Assembly (NCBI GenBank): GCA_016187325.1
Contig: JACPJY010000245.1
Location: 1 to 5,874 of the forward strand
Source of the DNA: Rhodospirillales bacterium
GTDB lineage: Bacteria > Pseudomonadota > Alphaproteobacteria > Rhodospirillales > Casp-alpha2
DNA: 5,874 nucleotides
Direction: 5' to 3'
This document shows positions 1 to 5,398 of the stretch, piece after piece (the stretch's first letter is position 1; every line of letters starts with the position of its first letter). The notes below the pieces were generated by a model. The model did not search any database, was not told where the DNA came from, and saw only the letters and a list, made by a program, of their open reading frames with translations. The translations under genes were made by a program, and so were the position numbers.

Positions 1-2
1 GT

Positions 3-15
3 CGTTAATTTAACG
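3..15. repeat. AT-rich palindrome at the flgA stop
   Basis: CGTTAA-T-TTAACG is a perfect 13-bp palindrome that contains the flgA stop codon (TAA, read leftwards at 7-5). It is AT-rich against a GC-rich background. It could be a chance outcome of the C-terminal codons or a small regulatory site near the next gene, which is outside the window. Confidence 0.3.
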
Positions 16-991
16 CCACCGCATCGGCGGACCGGACCACGACCTTTCCGGGACCCGTGACTTCCGCCTCGATGATCTTCTTGCTCTGGGAACTAGTAAT
101 CCGGATGGTGTCGCCGTCGCTGCCGTTGTCGAGCGCCTTGCCCTGGGCGGTCAGCGTCATCTTCGGGATTTGCAGCACGATAGTCACCAGCGACCCCTTG
201 GGCACCAGAATCGGCTGCTGCACGGCGGTGCTCTGCACCGGTACGCCGGGGCGCAGGCCCCGCTTCGCCGCCATGCCGATCAGCTCGTCGGCGTTGGTCA
301 CCGCGTCGCGCGGCACGCGGTCGTCGCGGATGGCAACGAACTTGACGTCGCGCTCCGTGATCACGTCGTTGATCGCCAGCCGCCGCGCTGGCACCGGTAC
401 CTGGGTGATCTTGTGCACCCGGCCGCTGATCCGCACTCGCGTCGCCGCCGGCTCGCCGGCCGGCGCCGAAATCACGGCGGCGAACCGCCCGGTGCGCGAT
501 TCATAGGCGACGTCCTCGACGCCGATGGTCGCGGTGGCGGTTCCGGGAAGGTAGATCCGCATCATCCGGTTGGTCAGCTCGACCTGCATCGCCGGATCCG
601 CCCCCCGCTCGATCAGCGCGGCGCGAATGTGATCCTCGATTTCCTCGCGGGTCACCATTAGGCTTTCGCGCTCGACCACCACTTGGTCCTGGAGGCTGAG
701 CGGCCGCCAGTTCAGCTTGTAGGCCCGGGCCGCCCGGAACAGCCAGTTGGCGTCGAAGATGGCGCGTTTGCCCGGCTCGGGGGCGTAGGCGACGGTGATG
801 TCCGCCTTGTCTCCGACACCGACAAACAGATCGCCGAGGCGCACCACCCTGCTGTTGACGGTGATAGATTCGCGCAGCATCACGGGCTCGCCCTGGACGA
901 CCTCCGGCTTGGCGGTGGACTTTCCGGCCGCGGCCACCGACGCCGGCATCAGCAGAACCGTCACGATCAAAGCGAAAAGCAGCTTCATCAT
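5..991 (-). CDS. flgA: Flagellar basal body P-ring formation chaperone FlgA
   Basis: FlgA is a periplasmic chaperone that helps FlgI subunits assemble into the P ring around the rod. The 328-residue product starts with a Sec-type signal peptide (residues 1 to about 22: MMK, a hydrophobic stretch, then SVAAA as a likely cleavage region). Residues about 198-258 look like a SAF domain (PVPARRLAINDVITERDV, then ELIGMAAKRGLRPG), and residues 260-325 form the usual FlgA C-terminal beta domain (VPKGSLVTIV, GKALDNGSDGDTIRI). The length is greater than the roughly 220 residues of enterobacterial FlgA and fits the longer alphaproteobacterial form, which has an extra N-terminal region. There are two adjacent ATG codons; the first (989-991) is 7 nt from a good AAGGAG. 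The gene is 11 nt after flgG and so is probably co-transcribed and perhaps translationally coupled. It ends in TAA 4 nt before the window edge. The family call is from motifs and context. Confidence 0.95.
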   Translation of the reverse strand: MMKLLFALIVTVLLMPASVAAAGKSTAKPEVVQGEPVMLRESITVNSRVVRLGDLFVGVGDKADITVAYAPEPGKRAIFDANWLFRAARAYKLNWRPLSLQDQVVVERESLMVTREEIEDHIRAALIERGADPAMQVELTNRMMRIYLPGTATATIGVEDVAYESRTGRFAAVISAPAGEPAATRVRISGRVHKITQVPVPARRLAINDVITERDVKFVAIRDDRVPRDAVTNADELIGMAAKRGLRPGVPVQSTAVQQPILVPKGSLVTIVLQIPKMTLTAQGKALDNGSDGDTIRITSSQSKKIIEAEVTGPGKVVVRSADAVALN

Positions 992-998
992 CGGACTT

Positions 999-1005
999 CT
1001 CCTTA
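999..1005 (-). promoter_or_regulatory. flgA ribosome-binding site overlapping the flgG stop codon
   Basis: Read on the minus strand, the flgG stop TAA (1005-1003) runs straight into TAAGGAG, with AAGGAG at 1004-999 and the flgA ATG 7 nt later. Ribosomes ending flgG therefore sit on the flgA Shine-Dalgarno sequence, which suggests coupled translation of the two genes. This also supports the first of the two tandem ATGs as the flgA start. Confidence 0.75.
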
Positions 1006-1788
1006 ACGCAGTGCCGTCAGCGTGCCCATCATCTCGTCGGAGGTCTGAATTACCTTCGAGTTCATTTCGTAGGCGCGTTGAGCCGAGATCAGGTTCGAGA
1101 TTTCCTCGACCGCGTTGACGTTGGACGTCTCCAGGAATCCCTGCAGGATGCTGCCGAAGCCGATGGCGCCCGGGTTGCCGGTGATCGGCGCCCCGGAGGC
1201 CGGCGTCTCGGTCAACAGGTTGTCTCCTTTGGCTTGCAACCCCGCCTCGTTGGGGAAGGTGACGATCTGGATGCGGCCGACGTTCGAGAACGCCACCTGG
1301 CCCTCGATCTTCACCAGCACTTCGCCCGACTGGTTGATGGTCACGTCGATGGCGTTGTTGGGGATGGTGATCGCCGGGCTGATCTGGAAGCCGTCGTGGG
1401 TGACGACGTTGCCGTTGGCGTCCAACTGGAAGGTCCCGTCGCGGGTATACGCGGTCTCGCCGGTGGGCAGCGTGATCTGGAAGAACCCCTTGCCCTGGAT
1501 CGCCAGGTCGAAGGTGTTGTCGGTGGCCTCCAGGTTGCCCTGCTCGTGAATGCGGTAGACGGCCGCCAGCTTCACGCCGAGCCCGAGCTGCACGCCCGAG
1601 GGCACGATCGTGCCGGCATCCGACGACGTGGTGCCGACCCGGCGCAGGTCTTGGTAGATCAGGTCATGGAATTCCGTGCGCCGGCGCATGAACGCCGTGG
1701 TATTCATGTTGGCGAGGTTGTTCGAGACGACCTCGACGTTTCGTTGCTGCGCGAGCATGCCCGTCGCGGCAATGTCTAGCGATCTCAT
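1003..1788 (-). CDS. flgG: Flagellar distal rod protein FlgG
   Basis: FlgG builds the distal rod of the flagellar drive shaft, exported through the flagellar type III apparatus without a cleaved signal. The 261-residue length matches the family (about 260). The N-terminal rod motif is at residues 21-33 (VSNNLANMNTTAF), followed by MRRRTEF, the variant I associate with alphaproteobacteria where gammaproteobacteria have TTGFKRSR. Residues 45-72 (YQDLRRVGTTSSDAGT then PSGVQLGLGV) are the FlgG-type insertion that separates it from FlgF and FlgE. The D1 domain signature is at 92-122 (TFDLAIQGKGFFQI, YTRDGTFQLD), and the C-terminal helix at 223-261 (NVNAVEEISNLISAQRAYEMNSKVI) is the coiled-coil segment that packs in the rod. 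The ATG at 1788 follows AAGGA with 8-nt spacing. It lies 145 nt after flgF and 11 nt before flgA. No defects are visible. Confidence 0.97.
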   Translation of the reverse strand: MRSLDIAATGMLAQQRNVEVVSNNLANMNTTAFMRRRTEFHDLIYQDLRRVGTTSSDAGTIVPSGVQLGLGVKLAAVYRIHEQGNLEATDNTFDLAIQGKGFFQITLPTGETAYTRDGTFQLDANGNVVTHDGFQISPAITIPNNAIDVTINQSGEVLVKIEGQVAFSNVGRIQIVTFPNEAGLQAKGDNLLTETPASGAPITGNPGAIGFGSILQGFLETSNVNAVEEISNLISAQRAYEMNSKVIQTSDEMMGTLTALR

Positions 1789-1933
1789 GGTTCCCGTCCT
1801 TTCTTTACCGTTCGTTGTTGTTCTTGCCTTTTGGTTCCGTGGTTGATCTTGCTGAAAGCTCCGGATTGCCGGCGCCCGACTGTCGCGGCCCGTTAGCCCG
1901 CATGTTGCTCGGGCTTGTCGTCGGTGATCCGGA
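1789..1933 (-). other. flgF-flgG intergenic spacer with A-rich leader
   Basis: This 145-nt gap within the flgF-flgG-flgA unit is unusually long for rod genes. Read leftwards it contains a short hairpin soon after the flgF stop (see the separate entry), a GC-rich middle, and then an A- and purine-rich stretch of about 45 nt (about 1833-1789) leading to the flgG start, with AAGGA at 1801-1797. I see no TGGCAC-type sigma-54 element and no convincing sigma-70 promoter in it. The A-rich part is likely an unstructured leader that helps ribosome loading on flgG; this is inference. Confidence 0.5.
1895..1915 (-). repeat. Small inverted repeat after flgF
   Basis: AGCCCG (1895-1900) and CGGGCT (1910-1915) are exact inverted arms around a 9-nt loop, 18 nt beyond the flgF stop codon on the minus strand. 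There is no T-run after it in the direction of transcription, so it is not a standard intrinsic terminator. It could act as an mRNA processing or stability structure between flgF and flgG, or be chance in GC-rich DNA. Confidence 0.35.
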
Positions 1934-2668
1934 TTACGCCGTTCGTGCCATCTCCCTGATCATGTTTCGCATGCGATCATCCTCTCGCTCGATGAAATTG
2001 CGCACACTGTCGTAGGTGCGGTGGATATCGATCATCTTCGCCATTTCGAAGATCGGCTGGACGTTCGATCCCTCGAGCATGCCTTGGGTGATGCTCGGCT
2101 GCTCGACGTCGATCGGCGGTGATTCGGAAGCATAGAGGCTGCCGGCGGAGCGCTTGAGCTGTTGCGGGTTCTCGAAGCGCACCAGCTTGAGTTTGCCGAG
2201 ATTGCCGTTGTTGGTGGCTATCGTGCCGTCCCGCGACACGGTGATCTCCGTATCCTCAGGCGCCAGGATGAACGGCTGCCCGGCGGACGACAGCACGGGC
2301 TGGCCCGACTGGTTGACCAGCTGACCACCCTCGTCGAGCTTGAACCGCCCATTGCGCGTATAGCGCTCGCCCTGGGGCGTCCGGACGACGAAGAAGCCGT
2401 CACCGGTAATCGCTAGATCGAGGGGATTGCCGGTCTTCTCCATCGGGCCTTCGCTGAAGTTGATCAGCGTCGAGATGTCGCGAGCGTACGCCAGCTTGTT
2501 GCCGAGCAGCTTTTCGCCGCCCCGGCTTTTCACCAGGTGCTCGACGAACATCATGTCCTGGCCCTTGAATCCGGCGGTATTCATGTTGGCGATGTTGTGG
2601 GCGACAATGTCCATTTGCCGTTGCAAGCCGCCTTGCCGCGACAAGGCGATGTAAGTTGATGTTTCCAT
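1934..2668 (-). CDS. flgF: Flagellar proximal rod protein FlgF
   Basis: FlgF is a proximal rod protein between the MS ring and the FlgG distal rod. The 244 residues match the family (about 245-250). The N-terminal rod motif is at residues 22-35 (VAHNIANMNTAGFK), the domain signature at 82-111 (PLDLAITGDGFFVV, YTRNGRFKLD), and the C-terminal helix at 198-244 (LEGSNVQPIFEMAKMIDIHRT begins it) is of the FlgF type seen in alphaproteobacteria, with PIFEMAKMIDIHRTYD where FlgG has an AQRAYEMNS-like sequence. It lacks the FlgG-specific insertion, which supports FlgF over FlgG. The start METSTYIALS is the family's usual beginning; AGGGA (2684-2680) is 11 nt upstream, a rather distant ribosome site. 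It is the first gene of the leftward operon and has a strong sigma-54 promoter candidate about 50 nt upstream. Confidence 0.95.
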   Translation of the reverse strand: METSTYIALSRQGGLQRQMDIVAHNIANMNTAGFKGQDMMFVEHLVKSRGGEKLLGNKLAYARDISTLINFSEGPMEKTGNPLDLAITGDGFFVVRTPQGERYTRNGRFKLDEGGQLVNQSGQPVLSSAGQPFILAPEDTEITVSRDGTIATNNGNLGKLKLVRFENPQQLKRSAGSLYASESPPIDVEQPSITQGMLEGSNVQPIFEMAKMIDIHRTYDSVRNFIEREDDRMRNMIREMARTA

Positions 2669-2716
2669 GGTTCCACAGGTCCCTATTCAAAACGCACACG
2701 TACCCGCAAATCCCAA

Positions 2717-2732
2717 TGCATGGCCCGTGCCA
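2717..2732 (-). promoter_or_regulatory. Sigma-54 (RpoN) promoter for flgF-flgG-flgA
   Basis: On the minus strand this reads TGGCACGGGCCATGCA. Against the sigma-54 consensus TGGCACG-N4-TTGCW it has the complete TGGCACG -24 block, the obligatory GG-N10-GC spacing, and one mismatch (ATGCA for TTGCA) in the -12 block. The predicted start of transcription is near 2706, giving a leader of about 38 nt to the flgF ATG at 2668. Sigma-54 control of rod and hook genes is well known in Caulobacter and several other flagellated bacteria. It requires an activator of the NtrC/FlbD/FleQ class, for which a candidate site lies upstream. Confidence 0.82.
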
Positions 2733-2819
2733 ACCAGCGAAACCATTTGAAATCAAGGTCTTGCGGAAATTCCGGCGGCACCGGCAGCGGCACGCCGAAG
2801 TCCCGGCGGTAGCCCTTGC

Positions 2820-2836
2820 CGGGCATTTATTGCCCG
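2820..2836. promoter_or_regulatory. 17-bp dyad, candidate activator (enhancer) site
   Basis: CGGGCA-TTTAT-TGCCCG is a perfect inverted repeat with 6-bp arms and a 5-bp centre. Its centre lies about 120 bp upstream of the predicted flgF sigma-54 start, a usual distance for an NtrC-family activator. The right half, TTATTGCCCG, recurs at 2876-2885. The general form resembles the GGCA...TGCC-type sites of flagellar activators such as FlbD, but I cannot confirm which protein binds. Confidence 0.5.
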
Positions 2837-2875
2837 TCCGCCGAGGGCCCCGAAATCATTGGAAATCCAGGGGTA

Positions 2876-2885
2876 TTATTGCCCG
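2876..2885 (+). repeat. Second copy of the TTATTGCCCG half-site
   Basis: The ten bases TTATTGCCCG are identical to 2827-2836, the centre and right arm of the dyad. The two copies are 49 bp apart start to start. The left part of this second copy is not conserved as a dyad (13 of 17 bases agree over the full element), so it may be a weaker second binding site. Confidence 0.4.
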
Positions 2886-3006
2886 ATGGGGCGGCGATTT
2901 GGTATTCTGCGATTCGGCCCTGGCACTCGGGTTTGACAACGGTCTGGCGGCACGGTTGGGGCCCTTTGGGGATGCCAGGAACAAGCCATCGGCACGGAGG
3001 CCGTTC

Positions 3007-3038
3007 TCAAGAAGTTGTTAACCAACCGAACCTATAGT
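3007..3038 (+). promoter_or_regulatory. CtrA-like box and -10 element, probable fliL promoter
   Basis: TCAA-GAAGTTG-TTAAC (3007-3022) matches the CtrA box TTAA-N7-TTAAC at 8 of 9 defined positions. It is followed by TATAGT (3033-3038), a fair -10 hexamer. With transcription beginning around 3045, the box would cover roughly -38 to -23, overlapping the -35 position, as in CtrA-activated promoters of Caulobacter, where the fliL-fliM operon is a known CtrA target. No good -35 hexamer is present, which fits an activator-dependent promoter. The regulator itself is not in the window. Confidence 0.5.
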
Positions 3039-3042
3039 CCCC

Positions 3043-3075
3043 AACGACGGCACATGCTGCGTTGGCCCCGTCGTT
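3043..3075 (+). repeat. Inverted repeat in the predicted fliL leader
   Basis: AACGACGG (3043-3050) and CCGTCGTT (3068-3075) are exact 8-bp inverted arms separated by 17 nt. The repeat ends 15 nt before the fliL ATG and would start close to the predicted transcript start. If transcribed it could fold into a 5' stem near the ribosome site, which is itself weak (GAG at 3081-3083). It could instead be a DNA-binding site. Confidence 0.4.
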
Positions 3076-3090
3076 AAACCGAGTTGGACA

Positions 3091-3642
3091 ATGGCCGACG
3101 AAGAAGAAGCAGAAGAACGGGAAGAAGGGGACGAAGACCTCGAAGGCGAAGAGGAAGAAGGGTCGGCAAAGCCGGAAAGCAAGAAGAACCTTCTAATCGT
3201 CATCGCCGTCGTCCTGCTGCTCGTGGTTGGTGGTATCGCGGCGGCCTACTTCACCGGTCTCATGCAGCCGGTGATCGAGATGATCCTCGGGCAGCATGCG
3301 CCCGAAACGTCGCAGCAAGCGACGAAAACCCCGCAGAAAGCCGTTTTCTTCCCGTTGGAAGAGTTGATCGTCAATCTCAACACCGGGGGTAGAAAATCGA
3401 CATTTTTGAAAATCCGCGTCAGCCTGGAACTCACGAATCAAGAAGACATTCCGAGGATTCAAAGCGTCATGCCGCGGGTTATGGACAGTTTCCAGGTCTA
3501 CCTCCGGGAACTGAGGATCGAGGACCTGAAGGGATCGGCAGGGATGTACAGGCTACGCGAGGAATTGTTGGCTCGGGTCAATGCCGCGGCCGCCCCCGCC
3601 AAGGTACGCGACGTGCTATTCAAGGAAATGCTCGTCCAATAG
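3091..3642 (+). CDS. fliL: Flagellar basal body-associated protein FliL
   Basis: FliL is a single-pass inner-membrane protein that surrounds or supports the stator units and affects torque and swarming. The 183-residue product has a strongly acidic cytoplasmic head (16 of the first 24 residues are Asp or Glu), a short basic stretch (KPESKK, 27-32), one membrane segment (about 34-54) and a periplasmic stomatin-like domain. Family landmarks are FFPLEELIVNLNTGG (86-100), FLKIRVSLEL (105-114) and the C-terminal VRDVLFKEMLVQ (172-183). Length is normal for the family. The ATG at 3091 has only a weak GAG 7 nt upstream, but no better in-frame start is visible and the acidic head is typical of alphaproteobacterial FliL. 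It is the first gene of the rightward operon, 44 nt before fliM. Its Glu codons are mostly GAA and its base composition is less GC-rich than fliM. Confidence 0.95.
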   Translation: MADEEEAEEREEGDEDLEGEEEEGSAKPESKKNLLIVIAVVLLLVVGGIAAAYFTGLMQPVIEMILGQHAPETSQQATKTPQKAVFFPLEELIVNLNTGGRKSTFLKIRVSLELTNQEDIPRIQSVMPRVMDSFQVYLRELRIEDLKGSAGMYRLREELLARVNAAAAPAKVRDVLFKEMLVQ

Positions 3643-3686
3643 ACCGCCCCGTAGACCGGCATTGTTAGGCAAGGAATCGATTTGTC

Positions 3687-4811
3687 ATGACCAGTCCCGC
3701 CGACGAACCCAAGCCCGCCGCGCCTGCTGCGCCCGCCGCCGAGGGTGCCGCCCCCGCGGGCGACGAGCAGGACGATCTCGCCGCCGAGTGGGAGGCGATG
3801 GTTGGTGAAGGCGAGGAAGGCGCGCCCGCCGGCGCGCCCCGTGAATCCACCCGCGTCCTCAATCAGGAAGAAATCGACAGCCTGCTCGGGTTCGACGAGG
3901 AACACGAGGAAGGCGGCGAAAAGTCCGGCATTCAGGCGATCCTGTCCAGCGCGCTGGTGTCCTACGAGCGTCTGCCGATGCTGGAGGTGGTGTTCGACCG
4001 CCTGGTGCGCCTGATGTCGACCAGCTTGCGTAACTTCACCTCCGACAACGTCGAGGTGTCGCTCGACAACATCGCCTCGATCCGTTTCGGCGATTACCTG
4101 AATTCGATCCCGTTGCCGGCCATGTTGAGCGTGTTCAAGGCCGAGGAATGGGACAACTTCGGCTTGATCACCGTCGATTCGTCGCTGATCTACTCGATCG
4201 TCGACGTGCTGCTCGGCGGCCGGCGCGGTACCGCGGCGATGCGCATCGAAGGCCGCCCCTACACGACCATCGAGCGCAGCCTGGTCGAGCGCATGGTCCA
4301 CGTGATGCTGAGCGACCTCAGCTCCGCCTTCGAGCCGTTGAGCCCGGTGACCTTCCGCTTTGATCGGTTGGAGACCAACCCTCGTTTCGCCACCATCTCG
4401 CGGCCGTCGAACGCCGCCATCGTCACCCGGCTCCGCATCGACATGGAAGACCGCGGCGGCCGCCTCGAGCTGCTGCTGCCCTATGCGACCCTCGAGCCGG
4501 TGCGCGAACTCTTGCTGCAGATGTTCATGGGCGAAAAGTTCGGCCGCGATTCGATCTGGGAGACCCACCTGGCGGAAGAGTTGTGGATGACCGAGGTTGA
4601 CCTGGAAGCCGTCGTCGACCAGCAGACCATGCGCTTGAGCGATGTCTTCAATCTCAAGGTCGGCTCGCGCATCATGTTCAGCGCCACTCCTGACAGCCTG
4701 GTTTCCCTGCGGTGCGGCGACGTTGCCATGTACACCGGCAAGATGGGGCGCAAGGGCAAGAAGATCGCCATCAAGATCGAGGAAAAGATCGAAAAGGCGC
4801 CCCGCACCTGA
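3687..4811 (+). CDS. fliM: Flagellar motor switch protein FliM
   Basis: FliM forms the middle of the cytoplasmic C ring, binds CheY-P and sets rotation direction. Residues 57-69 (VLNQEEIDSLLGF) are the conserved CheY-binding peptide. The CheC-like middle domain runs from about 85 to 280, with RLVRLMSTSLRNFTSDNVEV at 106-125, the switching-related GG motif at 177-181 (GGRRG, where many FliMs have GGxGG) and RPYTTIERSLVERMV at 190-204. The SpoA (FliN-like) domain is about 300-368 (VDLEAVVDQQTMRLSDVFNL to VAMYTGKMGRKGKKIAIKI). The 374 residues exceed the about 334 of E. coli because of an Ala/Pro/acid-rich extension of about 55 residues. The ATG at 3687 follows AAGGA at 11 nt; the internal ATG at 3798 has GGGAGG only 2 nt away and is less likely. 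It follows fliL and precedes the DUF6468-type gene. No fliN is adjacent. Confidence 0.97.
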   Translation: MTSPADEPKPAAPAAPAAEGAAPAGDEQDDLAAEWEAMVGEGEEGAPAGAPRESTRVLNQEEIDSLLGFDEEHEEGGEKSGIQAILSSALVSYERLPMLEVVFDRLVRLMSTSLRNFTSDNVEVSLDNIASIRFGDYLNSIPLPAMLSVFKAEEWDNFGLITVDSSLIYSIVDVLLGGRRGTAAMRIEGRPYTTIERSLVERMVHVMLSDLSSAFEPLSPVTFRFDRLETNPRFATISRPSNAAIVTRLRIDMEDRGGRLELLLPYATLEPVRELLLQMFMGEKFGRDSIWETHLAEELWMTEVDLEAVVDQQTMRLSDVFNLKVGSRIMFSATPDSLVSLRCGDVAMYTGKMGRKGKKIAIKIEEKIEKAPRT

Positions 4812-4847
4812 ACGGGCGTCCGACCTTTGGGCCGGCAAATGAACGAC

Positions 4848-4864
4848 GGTGGCCGAGGGCCACC
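4848..4864 (+). repeat. Perfect intergenic hairpin after fliM
   Basis: GGTGGCC-GAG-GGCCACC is an exact 7-bp GC-rich stem with a 3-nt loop, 36 nt after the fliM stop and 35 nt before the next gene's GTG start. No T-run follows, so it is not a classical intrinsic terminator. It may protect the upstream fliL-fliM message from 3' decay, or partly reduce expression of the downstream genes. The function is inferred; the stem is directly visible. Confidence 0.6.
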
Positions 4865-4899
4865 TGCGGAAGTAAGAAGACGGAAGGTGAGGTGTCGTC

Positions 4900-5358
4900 G
4901 TGCCCTATTCGTTGATCGTCGACATTCTGGTCGCTATTCTCCTCGTCGTCACCATTGGCTACGCCATTGTTCTCAACCAGCGGCTCGGAAGGTTGCGCCG
5001 CGACAAGGCGCAATTGGAAAGACTGGCTGCCAGTTTCGGCGAATCCACCACCCGCGCCGAGGAAAGTATCCTCAAGCTCAAGAAGACCGCCGAACTGCTG
5101 CAGGAGCGCATCGACAAGGCGCAGGCGCTGCGCGACGACTTGGCGTTCCTGATCGACCGCGGCGGGCAAGCGGCCGACAGCCTCGAGGACCTAGTGCGGG
5201 TGACGCGCGAGACCGTCGGCGTTAAGCCGCGAGCCAGCCACCACGCCGCCGCCGAGCCTTCGCCGCGCCCGTCCGCGGCGCCGGCGAGGCCGGAAGAAGA
5301 CGACGGCAGGTCACAGGCCGAGCGCGAGCTGCTGCGGGCAATCCGCTCGGCGAACTGA
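4900..5358 (+). CDS. DUF6468-type membrane-anchored coiled-coil protein
   Basis: This 152-residue protein resembles the DUF6468 family that follows fliM in many alphaproteobacteria; its biochemical role is not known to me. It has one membrane segment near the N-terminus (residues 5-25), followed at once by a basic stretch (RLGRLRRDK, 28-36), so the rest is probably cytoplasmic. Residues 32-105 are charged, heptad-like and likely coiled coil (SILKLKKTAELLQERIDKAQ, 56-75). Then comes a low-complexity Pro/Ala linker (110-135) and a short C-terminal amphipathic helix, QAERELLRAIRSAN. The start is GTG at 4900; GAGG (4889-4892) lies 7 nt upstream within a GGAAGGTGAGG tract, and the protein then begins sensibly at the membrane segment. 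It sits 88 nt after fliM and 40 nt before the MotE-like gene, which suggests a motor or switch accessory role. The domain name is from memory and not from a search. Confidence 0.8.
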   Translation: MPYSLIVDILVAILLVVTIGYAIVLNQRLGRLRRDKAQLERLAASFGESTTRAEESILKLKKTAELLQERIDKAQALRDDLAFLIDRGGQAADSLEDLVRVTRETVGVKPRASHHAAAEPSPRPSAAPARPEEDDGRSQAERELLRAIRSAN

Positions 5359-5398
5359 AACTCCGGGGCCGCACCGACGGCAAGCCAAGGACAATGCG

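Larger units (their letters stand above)
2669..3090. promoter_or_regulatory. Divergent control region between flgF and fliL
   Basis: This 422-nt stretch separates two divergent flagellar operons. Short reading frames cross it but none has family features or a ribosome site. It is less GC-rich than the flanking genes in places. From left to right it contains the flgF sigma-54 promoter (2717-2732), a 17-bp dyad (2820-2836), a 10-bp direct repeat of one dyad half (2876-2885), a CtrA-like box with a -10 element (3007-3038) and an inverted repeat near fliL (3043-3075). The layout implies separate control of the rod operon and the fliL-fliM operon. Confidence 0.8.

Noticed and set aside
1078..1779. 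233-codon plus-strand open frame opposite flgG
   Set aside because: It is antisense to a full-length FlgG, rich in Asp/Val/Arg/Gly from codon complementarity, and has no supporting ribosome site or domain.
2879..2908. TTGCCC-N18-TATTCT as a sigma-70 promoter
   Set aside because: Only 4 of 6 matches in each hexamer with a long spacer; such matches are common by chance.
2920..2938. TGGCAC followed by TTTGACA as a plus-strand sigma-54 or sigma-70 promoter for fliL
   Set aside because: The -12 GC is missing at the required spacing, and TTGACA has no -10 hexamer 16-18 nt downstream.
2949..2964. CGGCACGGTTGGGGCC as a plus-strand sigma-54 promoter
   Set aside because: It has GG-N10-GC spacing, but the T before GG and the TT of the -12 block are replaced; it is much weaker than the minus-strand site and far from fliL.
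2656..3021. Short open frames across the divergent intergenic region
   Set aside because: No ribosome sites or recognisable motifs, and they overlap the promoter elements.
3498..4838. 446-codon open frame on the minus strand opposite fliM
   Set aside because: It lies antisense to a clear FliM and has the Arg/Gly/His/Gln-rich composition of a GC-driven shadow frame, with no family motif.
4848..4864. Intrinsic terminator after fliM
   Set aside because: The stem is strong but no T-run follows, and operon-like genes continue downstream.
4827..5225. 132-codon plus-strand frame overlapping the DUF6468-type gene
   Set aside because: It is Arg/Gly/Pro-rich with no domain; the GTG frame at 4900 has a good ribosome site, a membrane segment and a coiled coil.
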